Part shown: piece by piece, positions 1 to 7,256 of the stretch | Numbering within the stretch: position 1 is the stretch's first letter | Layout: each line of letters opens with the position of its first letter | DNA from: Candidatus Cloacimonadota bacterium | GTDB taxonomy: Bacteria; Cloacimonadota; Cloacimonadia; Cloacimonadales; TCS61 | DNA length: 47,806 bases | Direction of reading: 5' to 3' | Assembly: GCA_030621085.1 (NCBI GenBank) | Contig: JAUXIJ010000016.1 | Coordinates: 1 to 47,806, forward strand | Notes under the pieces: generated by a model | The model's database searches: none | Told to the model about the DNA's origin: nothing | What the model saw: only the letters and a program-made list of their open reading frames with translations | Translations under genes and position numbers: made by a program

Positions 1-1
1 G

Positions 2-733
2 ATTAATAACCGATTTTACTTAACTAATAGAAATGATGATAAATTAACTGTTATAAAAGCTATAAAATATGGCCAAATTATTGCAAAAGAATATAATTCA
101 AGACTTGTCATACTTACAGCAACAAGAAAATCATATGCTTTAGAAAATGGACTTGGAAAAGCAAAAATTAACATCATTAATAAACGAGGAAAACTTGATG
201 GAATAACTACTTCATTAGAGACCTTAAAGACATTTCAATATTCAAAACAAAACGATATAATTGTAGGTTTATATTTACCACCAAAGGAATATGACAAAAT
301 AGATTCAATTGTGGGAGATTCGCCAATTATTGCTACAGAATTCAGTGATGGTGAGTTAAATGATTGGATTAAAAGATGGAATGCTGTTGATATTGAGAAT
401 CCTGAAAAAGAAAATCCAACTTTGCAAATTGACTGTGTACTCAAAGTTGCATTAGATACATTAACAAATAGAATTAATTTAAGTTCGGGTTTATCACATA
501 GTAGCGATAACCACTTAGCAAAGACTTATATAAGAACACTAGTTAAATATCATTATATTCACAATAGAGAAGATATTAATTCTTATCTAATTAAGAACTG
601 TTGGAAAGCTAGTGATGCAAAACAATTTGTTAATTTGTTATTTAAAAAACTAGATGGTGGTAGATTTCAGGGCGGTGAAAAAACTGGTCTAAAAAAAATT
701 TATGGCCGTTGGGTTGAAGAATGCAAAAATTAG
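2..733 (+). CDS. Unrecognised protein, C-terminal part (cut by window start)
   Basis: The frame is open from base 2 to the TAG at 731-733, giving about 243 residues with no upstream stop, so the true start lies before the window. The only internal start of note is a GTG at 311, with no convincing ribosome site. The first half alternates short hydrophobic strands with charged helices (for example RLVILTATRKSY, DIIVGLYLPP), suggesting a mixed alpha/beta fold. The second half is polar and helical and ends in KIYGRWVEECKN. I do not recognise a family. Base use is very AT-rich, like the methyltransferase island and unlike the housekeeping genes, so it may be accessory DNA. No partner gene is visible on the left. 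Confidence 0.7.
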   Translation: MNNRFYLTNRNDDKLTVIKAIKYGQIIAKEYNSRLVILTATRKSYALENGLGKAKINIINKRGKLDGITTSLETLKTFQYSKQNDIIVGLYLPPKEYDKIDSIVGDSPIIATEFSDGELNDWIKRWNAVDIENPEKENPTLQIDCVLKVALDTLTNRINLSSGLSHSSDNHLAKTYIRTLVKYHYIHNREDINSYLIKNCWKASDAKQFVNLLFKKLDGGRFQGGEKTGLKKIYGRWVEECKN

Positions 734-923
734 TAAATCTTTAATAATTATTTTATTCATCTTAATAAAATGAGTGCAATAATTACAAAAGAAATTCACT
801 TATTAACATTAGGTTATTGATATGATTAAAAGGCCATAACAAACGTGTCGGCAGTACAGTCGGTCGGTTTTTTTTTCTAAATCGTTCCGATTAAGACTTT
901 AGTTGAACTGTTCGGTGTAATTA

Positions 924-1583
924 TCAATTATTTTTCAACTTCTCCAATATCTCCCCAAAATTATCTGCATAAAAATCAGCATTTTGTTTTATTTTTTCAG
1001 TTTCATGGGCAGCATGTTCATCATAAATTGCATAAACGTCCATACCGGCATTTTTGGCAGCCTGCACACCTACCAGCACATCTTCTATAACCAGGCAATC
1101 CTGTGGCAGCATATTTAGTTCCCTGGCTGCTTTCAGAAAAATATCGGGGAATGGTTTACCTTTAATATCATCACAACCGGCAATAATGGAATCGAAGTAT
1201 TCGAGCACCCCATTTGCCTGTAACACCGTTTCTGCCAGGTATTTGGAATTACTGGTTCCCACTCCTATTTTAATGTCTTTTTCTTTGAGAAATTGCAGCA
1301 GTTCTAATGCTCCCGGTTTAAGTTTAACATCGTTTTTATAATGTTCTGCCACCATTTTTGTCCATTCCGTTCCAATTTCTTCAATGGATTCGGGCAGGTT
1401 GAATTTCTTTTTAAAATAGAGGCAAATCTCATTGAAACTGTTACCGCCCTCCACATCCAGGAAGAGGTTATCGGGCACAGGAATTCCTCTCATTTGTAAA
1501 TACTCTTTATCCACCTGTATCCAGATTCCCATCGAATCGATGAGTGTTCCGTCCAGATCGAAGATAACTGCTTTATATTTCAT
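924..1583 (-). CDS. HAD-superfamily hydrolase (beta-phosphoglucomutase-like)
   Basis: A 219-residue haloacid-dehalogenase phosphatase or phosphomutase. Motif I is FDLDGTL near residues 8-14 with both catalytic aspartates; motif II is the Ser/Thr in GTSNS; motif III is the Lys in GKPFPD; motif IV is the acidic pair in VIEDVLVG. The alpha-helical cap lies between motifs I and II, as in subfamily I. Length is normal. Substrate cannot be read from the sequence; beta-phosphoglucomutase-like and general sugar-phosphate phosphatases look alike here. It is the last minus-strand gene of the phn-type region, 403 bases after phnE copy 1, separated by palindromic repeats, so co-transcription is uncertain. 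No strong ribosome site precedes the ATG at 1583. Confidence 0.85.
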   Translation of the reverse strand: MKYKAVIFDLDGTLIDSMGIWIQVDKEYLQMRGIPVPDNLFLDVEGGNSFNEICLYFKKKFNLPESIEEIGTEWTKMVAEHYKNDVKLKPGALELLQFLKEKDIKIGVGTSNSKYLAETVLQANGVLEYFDSIIAGCDDIKGKPFPDIFLKAARELNMLPQDCLVIEDVLVGVQAAKNAGMDVYAIYDEHAAHETEKIKQNADFYADNFGEILEKLKNN

Positions 1584-1585
1584 TT

Positions 1586-1622
1586 TTTTTAGCCGCTAAG
1601 AACACTAAGTTCCGCCAAGTTT
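1586..1622 (-). repeat. Degenerate CTTGGCG...CTTAGCGGC tract
   Basis: Read on the minus strand this runs ACTTGGCGGAACTTAG then TGTTCTTAGCGGCTAAA, a quasi-tandem of an ACTTNGCGG-like unit placed directly before the ATG of the HAD gene. Similar tracts are known to recur as dispersed repeats in bacterial genomes; here only one copy is visible, so family membership is inference. Confidence 0.35.
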
Positions 1623-1651
1623 CTTCCTTCTATTTCACCGTAATGAAAACC

Positions 1652-1697
1652 GTTGGACTTACGCCACGGCGTATAAATCTCGTCTCGAGGAGTCCAT
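1652..1697 (+). repeat. 46-bp three-hairpin REP-like element A, copy 1
   Basis: Identical over all 46 bases to 3776-3821, in the same orientation. It folds as a closed three-way junction: outer stem GGACT/AGTCC, inner hairpin TACGCC-AC-GGCGTA, spacer TAAAT, inner hairpin CTCG-TCT-CGAG. Perfect conservation between two sites 2.1 kb apart points to recent copying or to selection on the fold. It lies at the far side of a hairpin pair at 1826-1880, mirroring the flanks of the RAYT gene. Confidence 0.85.
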
Positions 1698-1720
1698 ACT
1701 GTTTCCTGTTTTTTACTCTT

Positions 1721-1743
1721 GTTCCTAAGTTGAACTTGGGAAC
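1721..1743. repeat. GTTCCTAAG hairpin (member of dispersed family)
   Basis: GTTCCTAAG-TTGAA-CTTGGGAAC, nine base pairs with one G-U pair. Relatives with the same GTTCCYAA arm occur at 17787-17810, 17985-18008, 22979-23003, 42973-42993 and 45239-45268. Confidence 0.7.
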
Positions 1744-1825
1744 ACAATTGATGTTGAAGTTGAACTTCCTAAACAATAACATTACAAAGTGTTCCGATAA
1801 AACGGGATAACGAGTAAACATCATT

Positions 1826-1885
1826 TTCAGATCGAGACGATCTGGCAAAAACATTTGATTCAATCGGGACAAATGAACCAGCAAT
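1826..1885 (-). repeat. REP-like element B, copy 1
   Basis: Contains hairpin GATCG-AGA-CGATC (1830-1842) and an imperfect hairpin TGATTCA...TGAACCA (1856-1880) around CGGGAC. Sixteen bases at its left end (1826-1841) recur at 4363-4378 just upstream of the RAYT gene. The CG-AGA-CG core is the inverse of the CG-TCT-CG core in element A, so A and B face each other. Confidence 0.7.
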
Positions 1886-1986
1886 TTTTTTTGCTTTCGT
1901 CTTTAATCTTTTTCCTTTTTTCTTTCTTAAAGCATGCCCCGGTAAAATATTCATCAAGCTGAATTTCACAGGTTAAAAGCTTTGAG

Positions 1987-2994
1987 TTACTTTCCCTGTA
2001 ATTTCTCCCGCACTTTGGCACTCACCATATCCATGATCCATACAACTGCTGCGATAAGCCAGATGATGACTCCCACATTGTGCCAGCGAAGAAGCTGCTG
2101 CTGCTGAAGAAGTAGAAGTCCAATTCCTCCACCACCAACGAAACCGACAATAGTTGCCATGCGCACATTGATATCCCACCTGTAAATCGTGAAAGCAAGA
2201 TAGGGTGAAATGATCTGCGGAACAACTCCAAATATCCAGGTTTGAAGTGTACTTGCACCAGTTGCTTTGATTGCTTCCACCGGACCCGGATCTATATTTT
2301 CGATCTGTTCGGAATAAAGTTTGGTGAGTGCTGCAATAGAATGGATCACAAGTGCCAGCATACCGGCAAAGGGACCGATCCCCACCCACACACTGAAGAT
2401 GATAGCCCACACTATAGCTTCGATCGAGCGGAAAAGAGTAGCTATTGTGCGAATGATAATATAAACTGTATTTCCTATAAAAGTTTTGGGCATCAGGTTA
2501 CGGGCAGCAAAAAAACTTAAGATAAATGCAAATGGAATGGCAAAGACCGTGGCAAGTAAAGCCAGGTAGATAGTTTCTGCCAGGGCAGTTAAACACATCG
2601 TGAGAATATCAAAATTGGGATCGAATATCCCGCTCATGATACCGCCGGCATTCCTGAATTTCGTAAAAAATTTATATAAGTTCACTTCTACTAACAGCCA
2701 GCCTACAATAAATGTAATAAGTAAGATTAAAACAATAGACCATCCCCAGAAGGTTTTATACCATTTTTTATTTGTTCTTTTTGTGGGAAGGAATACTTTC
2801 CTGCCAATGGAAATACCGAAAATAATTACAATTGCTGTTGCAACAGTACCATAGATCACAACGTTCAAACCGGGTATTGTCTCTTCAAACCAACGATCCA
2901 TTAAAAAGGAAATGCAGCCGAAAATATATATCCAGAACAGCAGATCGGTGAGAATTGCCTGAAGGCTCAGTTTGAGCTTATTTTCTTTTTTCAT
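1987..2994 (-). CDS. phnE: Phosphonate/phosphite-type ABC transporter permease, copy 1
   Basis: A 335-residue inner-membrane permease that pairs with the ATPase encoded just upstream. The binding-protein-dependent transport (BPD) signature is EAIKATGASTLQTW followed by VVPQIISPYLAF, the cytoplasmic loop that docks on the ATPase. About six to eight membrane segments are visible, including an extra N-terminal pair (LLFWIYIFGCISFL; IVIIFGISIG) that makes it longer than the roughly 275-residue E. coli PhnE. Its start overlaps the phnC stop by four bases (ATGA), implying translational coupling. It is very similar to copy 2 at 5406-6413, nearly identical over the C-terminal 130 residues, so the two arose by duplication. 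Whether the substrate is phosphonate, phosphite or phosphate is not decided by sequence. Confidence 0.92.
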   Translation of the reverse strand: MKKENKLKLSLQAILTDLLFWIYIFGCISFLMDRWFEETIPGLNVVIYGTVATAIVIIFGISIGRKVFLPTKRTNKKWYKTFWGWSIVLILLITFIVGWLLVEVNLYKFFTKFRNAGGIMSGIFDPNFDILTMCLTALAETIYLALLATVFAIPFAFILSFFAARNLMPKTFIGNTVYIIIRTIATLFRSIEAIVWAIIFSVWVGIGPFAGMLALVIHSIAALTKLYSEQIENIDPGPVEAIKATGASTLQTWIFGVVPQIISPYLAFTIYRWDINVRMATIVGFVGGGGIGLLLLQQQQLLRWHNVGVIIWLIAAVVWIMDMVSAKVREKLQGK

Positions 2995-3758
2995 CTGATC
3001 TCTACCTCCTGGGCATCTTCGCCGTAAATCTCTTTGAATCTCTTTTTATCGATCTCCTGGGGTGTGCCATCAAAAACGATTTCACCGTCTTTCAGACCAA
3101 CAACACGCGAACCATATTTTCTTGCCAGGCTAAGAAAGTGAAGCGAACAGACAATGGTGATCTTATCTTTTTTATTTAATTCACCCAGGTATTTCATTAC
3201 GGAATCGGCTGTAGCAGGATCGAGACTGGCAACCGGTTCATCGGCCAGAATAACCTTGGGGTTCTGCATCAATGTACGGGCAATTGACACACGTTGCTGC
3301 TGTCCACCACTCAGGTTCATGATTTTGTTTTCTGCATAATTCCTCAGACCTACGCGGTGAAGGTTTTTCAGGGCGATCTTTATATCATTCTTTTGTCTGG
3401 GAAAAGTGAGAGAATGCAAAAGGGATGAATATCCCAATTTCCCGGTAAGAACATTTGTGAGCGAACTGAGGTTCTTTATCAGGTTGAATTGCTGAAATAT
3501 CATTCCAACCTTTCGACGGATGTAACGAAGTTTTTGTCCTCTTGCATCAATCACATCTTCCCCATCGATATGAATATCTCCGGATGTAGGTTCGATAAGT
3601 CTGTTCAAGCAACGGAGAAAAGTAGATTTACCAGAACCGGAAAGACCTAGAAGTATCAGGAATTCTCCTTCTTTCACATCCAGGTTAACGCCTTTGATAG
3701 CATGTATTCCTGTGGCATATATCTTATGCAGATTTTTAATTTCAATGATATTTTTCAT
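2991..3758 (-). CDS. phnC: Phosphonate/phosphite-type ABC transporter ATPase, copy 1
   Basis: A 255-residue ABC ATPase. Walker A is GLSGSGKST (residues 38-46), Q-loop MIFQQFNL (about 87-94), ABC signature LSGGQQQR (149-156), Walker B VILADE with Glu174, and the switch His in SLHFLSLA. The pattern [17 protein letters not shown] is typical of the PhnC family. It couples to phnE downstream (four-base overlap). In copy 2 phnC follows phnD by 77 bases; here 692 bases with the RAYT gene and palindromes lie between, so the upstream promoter or readthrough may be altered. No strong ribosome site is visible before the ATG at 3758. Confidence 0.93.
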   Translation of the reverse strand: MKNIIEIKNLHKIYATGIHAIKGVNLDVKEGEFLILLGLSGSGKSTFLRCLNRLIEPTSGDIHIDGEDVIDARGQKLRYIRRKVGMIFQQFNLIKNLSSLTNVLTGKLGYSSLLHSLTFPRQKNDIKIALKNLHRVGLRNYAENKIMNLSGGQQQRVSIARTLMQNPKVILADEPVASLDPATADSVMKYLGELNKKDKITIVCSLHFLSLARKYGSRVVGLKDGEIVFDGTPQEIDKKRFKEIYGEDAQEVEIR

Positions 3759-3775
3759 ATTTATTCTACAACCAT

Positions 3776-3821
3776 GTTGGACTTACGCCACGGCGTATAA
3801 ATCTCGTCTCGAGGAGTCCAT
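3776..3821 (+). repeat. 46-bp three-hairpin REP-like element A, copy 2
   Basis: Exact copy of 1652-1697, placed 29 bases beyond the 3' end of the RAYT gene and 17 bases before the phnC start codon. Same fold: GGACT/AGTCC stem enclosing TACGCC-AC-GGCGTA and CTCG-TCT-CGAG hairpins. Confidence 0.85.
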
Positions 3822-3831
3822 TTGTTTTTTC

Positions 3832-3848
3832 TGCATCGTCCCGATGCA
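3832..3848. repeat. Short hairpin at the 3' end of the RAYT gene
   Basis: TGCATCG-TCC-CGATGCA, a perfect seven-base-pair stem with a TCC loop, immediately after the transposase stop. The core ATCG-TCC-CGAT is the same as in the hairpin at 7227-7251, although the outer stems differ. Confidence 0.65.
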
Positions 3849-3850
3849 TA

Positions 3851-4348
3851 TCATTCAAACCGCGTAACATTTAATAATTGAATCTCATTTGCTGATGAAT
3901 ATTTCCAATCTTCAGGATTGTAAACATAGCCTTTTTTCACAGGATTTTCTTCTATATATTTCACCTTTTGATAAAAGAAATCTTCTGTCTGAATTAATTC
4001 CGGAAAATTTTTATTCCGCCAAATGTAATAACCACCTTTAAATCTAAATAAACGCAATACATCAGGTTCTGTTAACAGAAGATCATCCTTTAATTGATGG
4101 GATGTATAACTTTTAAAAGAACGGAGAAAATCAACACTATCATCAATTTGAAATATCAGATGAATATGGTTTATCATAAAAACCCAGGCATAAATCTTCA
4201 AATCATTGTTTTTCTGATAATACTGCAGGGCTTTAAGTAAAATTTCCCATCGGTCATGTCGATCAAAGAGATAATACCACCTCTGTATCGTTAGAGTAAC
4301 AAAGTATATTTCGTTTTTCAATTCATGGCTGATCCTTGGTGACGGCAT
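3851..4348 (-). CDS. REP-associated tyrosine transposase (RAYT, Y1/IS200-like)
   Basis: A 165-residue Y1-type HUH single-strand transposase. The metal-binding pair is His61 and His63 in NHIHLIF. The nucleophile by alignment to E. coli TnpA-REP is Tyr131 in VKYIEENPVKKGYV, and the closing WKYSSA matches the family's W-S-S motif. Length equals the E. coli protein, and an AAGGAG ribosome site sits five bases before the ATG, so it looks intact and expressible. RAYTs bind and cut palindromic REP sequences with an adjacent GTAG-like tetranucleotide and are thought to spread REPs rather than themselves. The surrounding window is rich in such palindromes. It interrupts the order phnD-phnC of transporter set 1. 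Confidence 0.9.
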   Translation of the reverse strand: MPSPRISHELKNEIYFVTLTIQRWYYLFDRHDRWEILLKALQYYQKNNDLKIYAWVFMINHIHLIFQIDDSVDFLRSFKSYTSHQLKDDLLLTEPDVLRLFRFKGGYYIWRNKNFPELIQTEDFFYQKVKYIEENPVKKGYVYNPEDWKYSSANEIQLLNVTRFE

Positions 4349-4362
4349 AATTACTCCTTTTC

Positions 4363-4447
4363 TTCAGATCGAGACGATATTAATTAACTCATGGTTCAAG
4401 CGGGACGGTTGAACCAACATTTTGCGAGACGGTTAAATCAACATCTT
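4363..4447 (-). repeat. REP-like element B, copy 2
   Basis: Begins with the 16 bases shared with 1826-1841 and hairpin ATCG-AGA-CGAT, then a hairpin TGGTTCAA...TTGAACCA (4392-4416) around CGGGACG, then a partial further unit CGAGACGGTTAAATCAACA (4423-4441). It lies upstream of the RAYT gene and directly after the phnD copy 1 stop. Confidence 0.7.
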
Positions 4448-4450
4448 TTT

Positions 4451-5332
4451 CTACATCCCCCCGATAGTTTTCAGTGCTTCGCGAACACTATCATAATCCT
4501 CGTCGGATGCTCGAATGAAGTTATCTATTTCCAATAATTTTTTTAAAGTCTCTCGATCTTTATCATCATTAGCAAATTCCAGAAGAGCCTTAATAATTCT
4601 TTCTTTCATTTCCGGCGGGAAATTCTTACGGAAGGTGACCGTAGCATTTGGGATCCAATCTGTAAAACCAATTATTTTGATCTTTTCCATTACATCAGGA
4701 TAAGTATCTAATACCATGTTCCGCGCATCATGGCATCCTTCTTCACCTATTGGTGTCCAGAAAGCACAACCTACATCGGCTTTACCGCCATAAACAGCAA
4801 GAACTGCCTGCGGGTGACCTCCGGCAAAGAAATATTTTTCCGGTTCGATGCCTTTACTGATCAAAAGAGCCGAAGGATATATATAGCCGGAAGTTGATGC
4901 TGCATCTGTGTATGCTATTATTTTCCCATCAATATCTTCAAGACAATTGATATTGCTTTCCGATCTTGCAATAAATTGCCCTCTGTATTTATCAAATCCT
5001 TTCCGAACAACGGTGAGAGCTACCTCTGCACCAAATTTTTGGTTCGCCAGAATGTATGCATAAGTAGCCAGCCAGGCAATATCCGTTTCTTCTGTTCCCA
5101 TCGCTTCAATTACAGAAGCATAGCTGGTGGGAACTGCAACGTGGAAATGATAACCTGTTTTTTCTATAAGAATATCGGCTACTTCTTTGCCACCGGTAAT
5201 TATCTTATCTGCTTCGATGGCAGGAACGAAATACATTTTGATCGGATTTTTTTTTGTGCCAAGTTCAACCTGCTGTCCACAGCCAAACATAAACATGGTT
5301 CCACAAACTAAGATTAATTCAACAATCTTCAT
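4451..5332 (-). CDS. phnD: Phosphonate/phosphite-type ABC transporter binding lipoprotein, copy 1
   Basis: A 293-residue substrate-binding protein. The N-terminus is a lipoprotein signal with lipobox FMFGC (Cys18), so the mature protein is probably tethered to a membrane. The PhnD-family core follows: GTKKNPIKMYFVPA, then YASVIEAMGTEETDIAWLAT, and the ligand-loop motif YTDAASTSGYIYPSALL. Length is typical of the family. It is strongly similar to copy 2 (7255-8154). Downstream lies the RAYT unit instead of phnC directly, so this binding protein is physically split from its ATPase gene. In this family the substrate can be phosphonate, phosphite or phosphate; no C-P lyase genes are in the window. 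Confidence 0.9.
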   Translation of the reverse strand: MKIVELILVCGTMFMFGCGQQVELGTKKNPIKMYFVPAIEADKIITGGKEVADILIEKTGYHFHVAVPTSYASVIEAMGTEETDIAWLATYAYILANQKFGAEVALTVVRKGFDKYRGQFIARSESNINCLEDIDGKIIAYTDAASTSGYIYPSALLISKGIEPEKYFFAGGHPQAVLAVYGGKADVGCAFWTPIGEEGCHDARNMVLDTYPDVMEKIKIIGFTDWIPNATVTFRKNFPPEMKERIIKALLEFANDDKDRETLKKLLEIDNFIRASDEDYDSVREALKTIGGM

Positions 5333-5375
5333 ATTAATATTTTTAACCTATGAATTCTGAAAATAGGAAAATACC

Positions 5376-5400
5376 TGGCTCAATCGAGATGAGTGAACCA
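5376..5400. repeat. Degenerate TGGTTCA hairpin between phnE copy 2 and phnD copy 1
   Basis: TGGCTCA...TGAACCA with one mismatch around ATCGAGATGAG. It is a divergent member of the hairpin type at 1856-1880, 4392-4416 and 7227-7251, located between the stop of phnE copy 2 and the start of phnD copy 1. Confidence 0.55.
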
Positions 5401-5405
5401 GCAAT

Positions 5406-6413
5406 TTACATCTCTTGTAATTTCTCCCGTACTTTTGCACTCACCATATCCATAATCCATACAACTGCTGCAATAAGCCAGATAATGATCCCTACATTTT
5501 GCCAGCGTAGAAGCTGCTGCTGTTGAAGAAGTAGCAGTCCAATTCCTCCACCACCAACAAAACCAACGATAGTAGCCATGCGCACATTGATATCCCACCT
5601 GTAAATTGTAAAAGCGAGATACGGTGAAATGATCTGCGGAACAACTCCAAATATCCATATTTGAAGTGTACTTGCTCCGGTTGCTTTGATTGCTTCCACC
5701 GGACCGGGATCGATATTTTCGATCTGTTCGGAATAGAGCTTGGTGAGCGATGCAATCGAATGGATCATCAGTGCCAGCATACCGGCAAAGGGACCGATGC
5801 CCACCCATACGCTGAAGATGATCGCCCACACGATAGCTTCGATCGAACGAAAAACAGTAGCAATCGTTCGCACAATTATATAAACAGTATTTCCCAGAAA
5901 TGTTCGCGGCATCAAATTGCGAGCAGCAAAAAAGCTTAATATAAAAGCAAGTGGAATAGCAAAAACCGTGGCCAGCAATGCCAGGTAGATGGTTTCTGCC
6001 AGGGCTGTAAGACATATAATTAAAATATCCATATTCGGATTGAAAATGCCGCTCATAATGCCACCGGCATTTTGGAATTTAGTAAATAGTTTATAAAGGT
6101 CAACTTCTACCAGATTCCAACCAACTACAAATGTGATGAGTAGTATCAGAAAGACCGACCAGCCCCAGAAAGACTTGTACCATTTTTTAGCGGTTCTAAT
6201 TGTGGGAAGAAATACCTTCCTGGCAACAGACAGTCCCAGAATAAAAGATATTAATCCTACTGCAACACCAAAGATCACTACAAAACTGCTTGGGATCGGT
6301 TTTTCAAACCAGTGATTTATAAGAAAGGAAACACATCCGAAAATATATATCCAGAACAGCAGGTCGGTAAGTATTGCCTGCAAACTTAATTTGAATTTAT
6401 TTTCTTTTTTCAT
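5406..6413 (-). CDS. phnE: Phosphonate/phosphite-type ABC transporter permease, copy 2
   Basis: A 335-residue permease, the same length as copy 1 and nearly identical from the BPD docking loop (EAIKATGASTLQIW) to the end. The N-terminal third has drifted more (INHWFEKPIPSSFVVIFGV against MDRWFEETIPGLNVVIYGT). Membrane segments match copy 1. It overlaps phnC copy 2 by four bases (ATGA) and is followed after 73 bases by phnD copy 1, which makes a continuous D-C-E-D-C-E series. Confidence 0.92.
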   Translation of the reverse strand: MKKENKFKLSLQAILTDLLFWIYIFGCVSFLINHWFEKPIPSSFVVIFGVAVGLISFILGLSVARKVFLPTIRTAKKWYKSFWGWSVFLILLITFVVGWNLVEVDLYKLFTKFQNAGGIMSGIFNPNMDILIICLTALAETIYLALLATVFAIPLAFILSFFAARNLMPRTFLGNTVYIIVRTIATVFRSIEAIVWAIIFSVWVGIGPFAGMLALMIHSIASLTKLYSEQIENIDPGPVEAIKATGASTLQIWIFGVVPQIISPYLAFTIYRWDINVRMATIVGFVGGGGIGLLLLQQQQLLRWQNVGIIIWLIAAVVWIMDMVSAKVREKLQEM

Positions 6414-7177
6414 CTGATTTCAACCTCCTCTGCATCTTCGCCGTAAATCTCCTTGAATTTCTTTTCATCGATTTCCTTGGGAGTGCCGTCGAATACTATT
6501 TTACCATCTTTTAAAGCAACAACTCGCGTACCATATTTCCTGGCAAGACTAAGAAAGTGAAGGGAACAGATAACGGTCATTTTATCAGATTTATTCAATT
6601 CTCCCAGGTATCGCATCACGGAATCTGCGGTAGCAGGATCAAGGCTGGCAACAGGTTCATCGGCTAATATCACTTTGGGATTCTGCATTAATGCTCGGGC
6701 AATGGCCACACGCTGCTGCTGTCCACCGCTCAAATTTCTGGTTTTCTTTTCGGCAAACTCTTTCAGACCAACTCGCCTTAAGTTCTCCAGCGCAGTCTTC
6801 ACATCATCTTTGTGTTGAGAAAAAGTGAGAGAATGCACCAGAGATGAATATCCCAACTTTCCAGTAAGAACATTTGTAAGCGAACTCAAGTTTTTTATCA
6901 GGTTGAATTGTTGGAAGATCATCGCGATTTTACGTCTAATGTGACGTAATTTTTTACCTTTTGCTGCCACTACATCCATACCATCGATAATGATATCACC
7001 GGATGTAGGCTCGATCAGTCTATTCAAACAACGAAGTAAGGTAGATTTTCCCGAACCGGAAAGACCCAGCAGAATACAGAATTCACCTTCATTTACTTCC
7101 AAGTCGATACCTTTGAGGGCGTGTGTTCCGGTGGCATAGACCTTGTGCAGGTTTTTTAATTCGATCATACTTTTCAT
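6410..7177 (-). CDS. phnC: Phosphonate/phosphite-type ABC transporter ATPase, copy 2
   Basis: A 255-residue ABC ATPase when started at the ATG at 7177, which follows an AAGGA ribosome site and aligns with copy 1 ([17 protein letters not shown]). A longer open frame reaching 7258 translates the intergenic hairpin and is not credible. Walker [10 protein letters not shown], signature LSGGQQQR and Walker B VILADE are all intact. It lies 77 bases after phnD copy 2, with a single hairpin between, and overlaps phnE by four bases. Confidence 0.92.
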   Translation of the reverse strand: MKSMIELKNLHKVYATGTHALKGIDLEVNEGEFCILLGLSGSGKSTLLRCLNRLIEPTSGDIIIDGMDVVAAKGKKLRHIRRKIAMIFQQFNLIKNLSSLTNVLTGKLGYSSLVHSLTFSQHKDDVKTALENLRRVGLKEFAEKKTRNLSGGQQQRVAIARALMQNPKVILADEPVASLDPATADSVMRYLGELNKSDKMTVICSLHFLSLARKYGTRVVALKDGKIVFDGTPKEIDEKKFKEIYGEDAEEVEIR

Positions 7178-7199
7178 ATTTTTCCTTTTTATAATACAC

Positions 7200-7256
7200 C
7201 CTGTTGAGACAAACTGGCAAAACATGTGGTTCAATCGTCCCGATTGAACCAACGTC
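7200..7256 (-). repeat. TGGTTCAATCG hairpin in the phnD-phnC gap (set 2)
   Basis: Perfect 11-base-pair stem TGGTTCAATCG-TCC-CGATTGAACCA at 7227-7251, followed on the minus strand by GTTTTGCCAG and a GTCTC tract, the same order as in element B at 1826-1885. It fills the gap that in set 1 carries the RAYT gene. As a strong stem between a binding-protein gene and its ATPase gene it could also temper relative expression, as REPs do in other transporters (inference). Confidence 0.7.

Larger units (their letters stand above)
1584..1986. other. Repeat-filled intergenic stretch between phnE copy 1 and the HAD gene
   Basis: Four hundred bases without a credible gene. It holds, in order, a degenerate CTTGGCG/CTTAGCGG-type tract, the 46-bp three-hairpin element (1652-1697), a GTTCCTAAG hairpin (1721-1743), a related GAAG-TTGAA-CTTC hairpin (1756-1768) and a second hairpin pair (1826-1880). 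Open frames across it (1630-1884 and 1769-1969, minus) translate palindromes and were not accepted as genes. Confidence 0.7.
3776..4447 (-). mobile_element. RAYT gene with flanking inverted REP-like elements
   Basis: An intact REP-associated tyrosine transposase gene (3851-4348) lies between element A on its 3' side (3776-3821) and element B on its 5' side (4363-4447), whose cores are in opposite orientation. The whole unit sits between phnD and phnC of one transporter set. The paralogous set has only a 77-base gap with one hairpin (7227-7251), which serves as a natural comparison without the gene. Boundaries are approximate because RAYT units do not make target duplications. Confidence 0.7.

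Noticed and set aside
924..1583. HAD gene as phosphonoacetaldehyde hydrolase (PhnX)
   Set aside because: It sits near the phn-type transporter, but no Schiff-base lysine pattern of PhnX could be recognised, so only a general HAD call is made.
1630..1969. Minus-strand open frames of 84 and 66 codons after phnE copy 1
   Set aside because: They translate hairpin repeats (element A, element B and GTTCC stems), lack ribosome sites and overlap each other.
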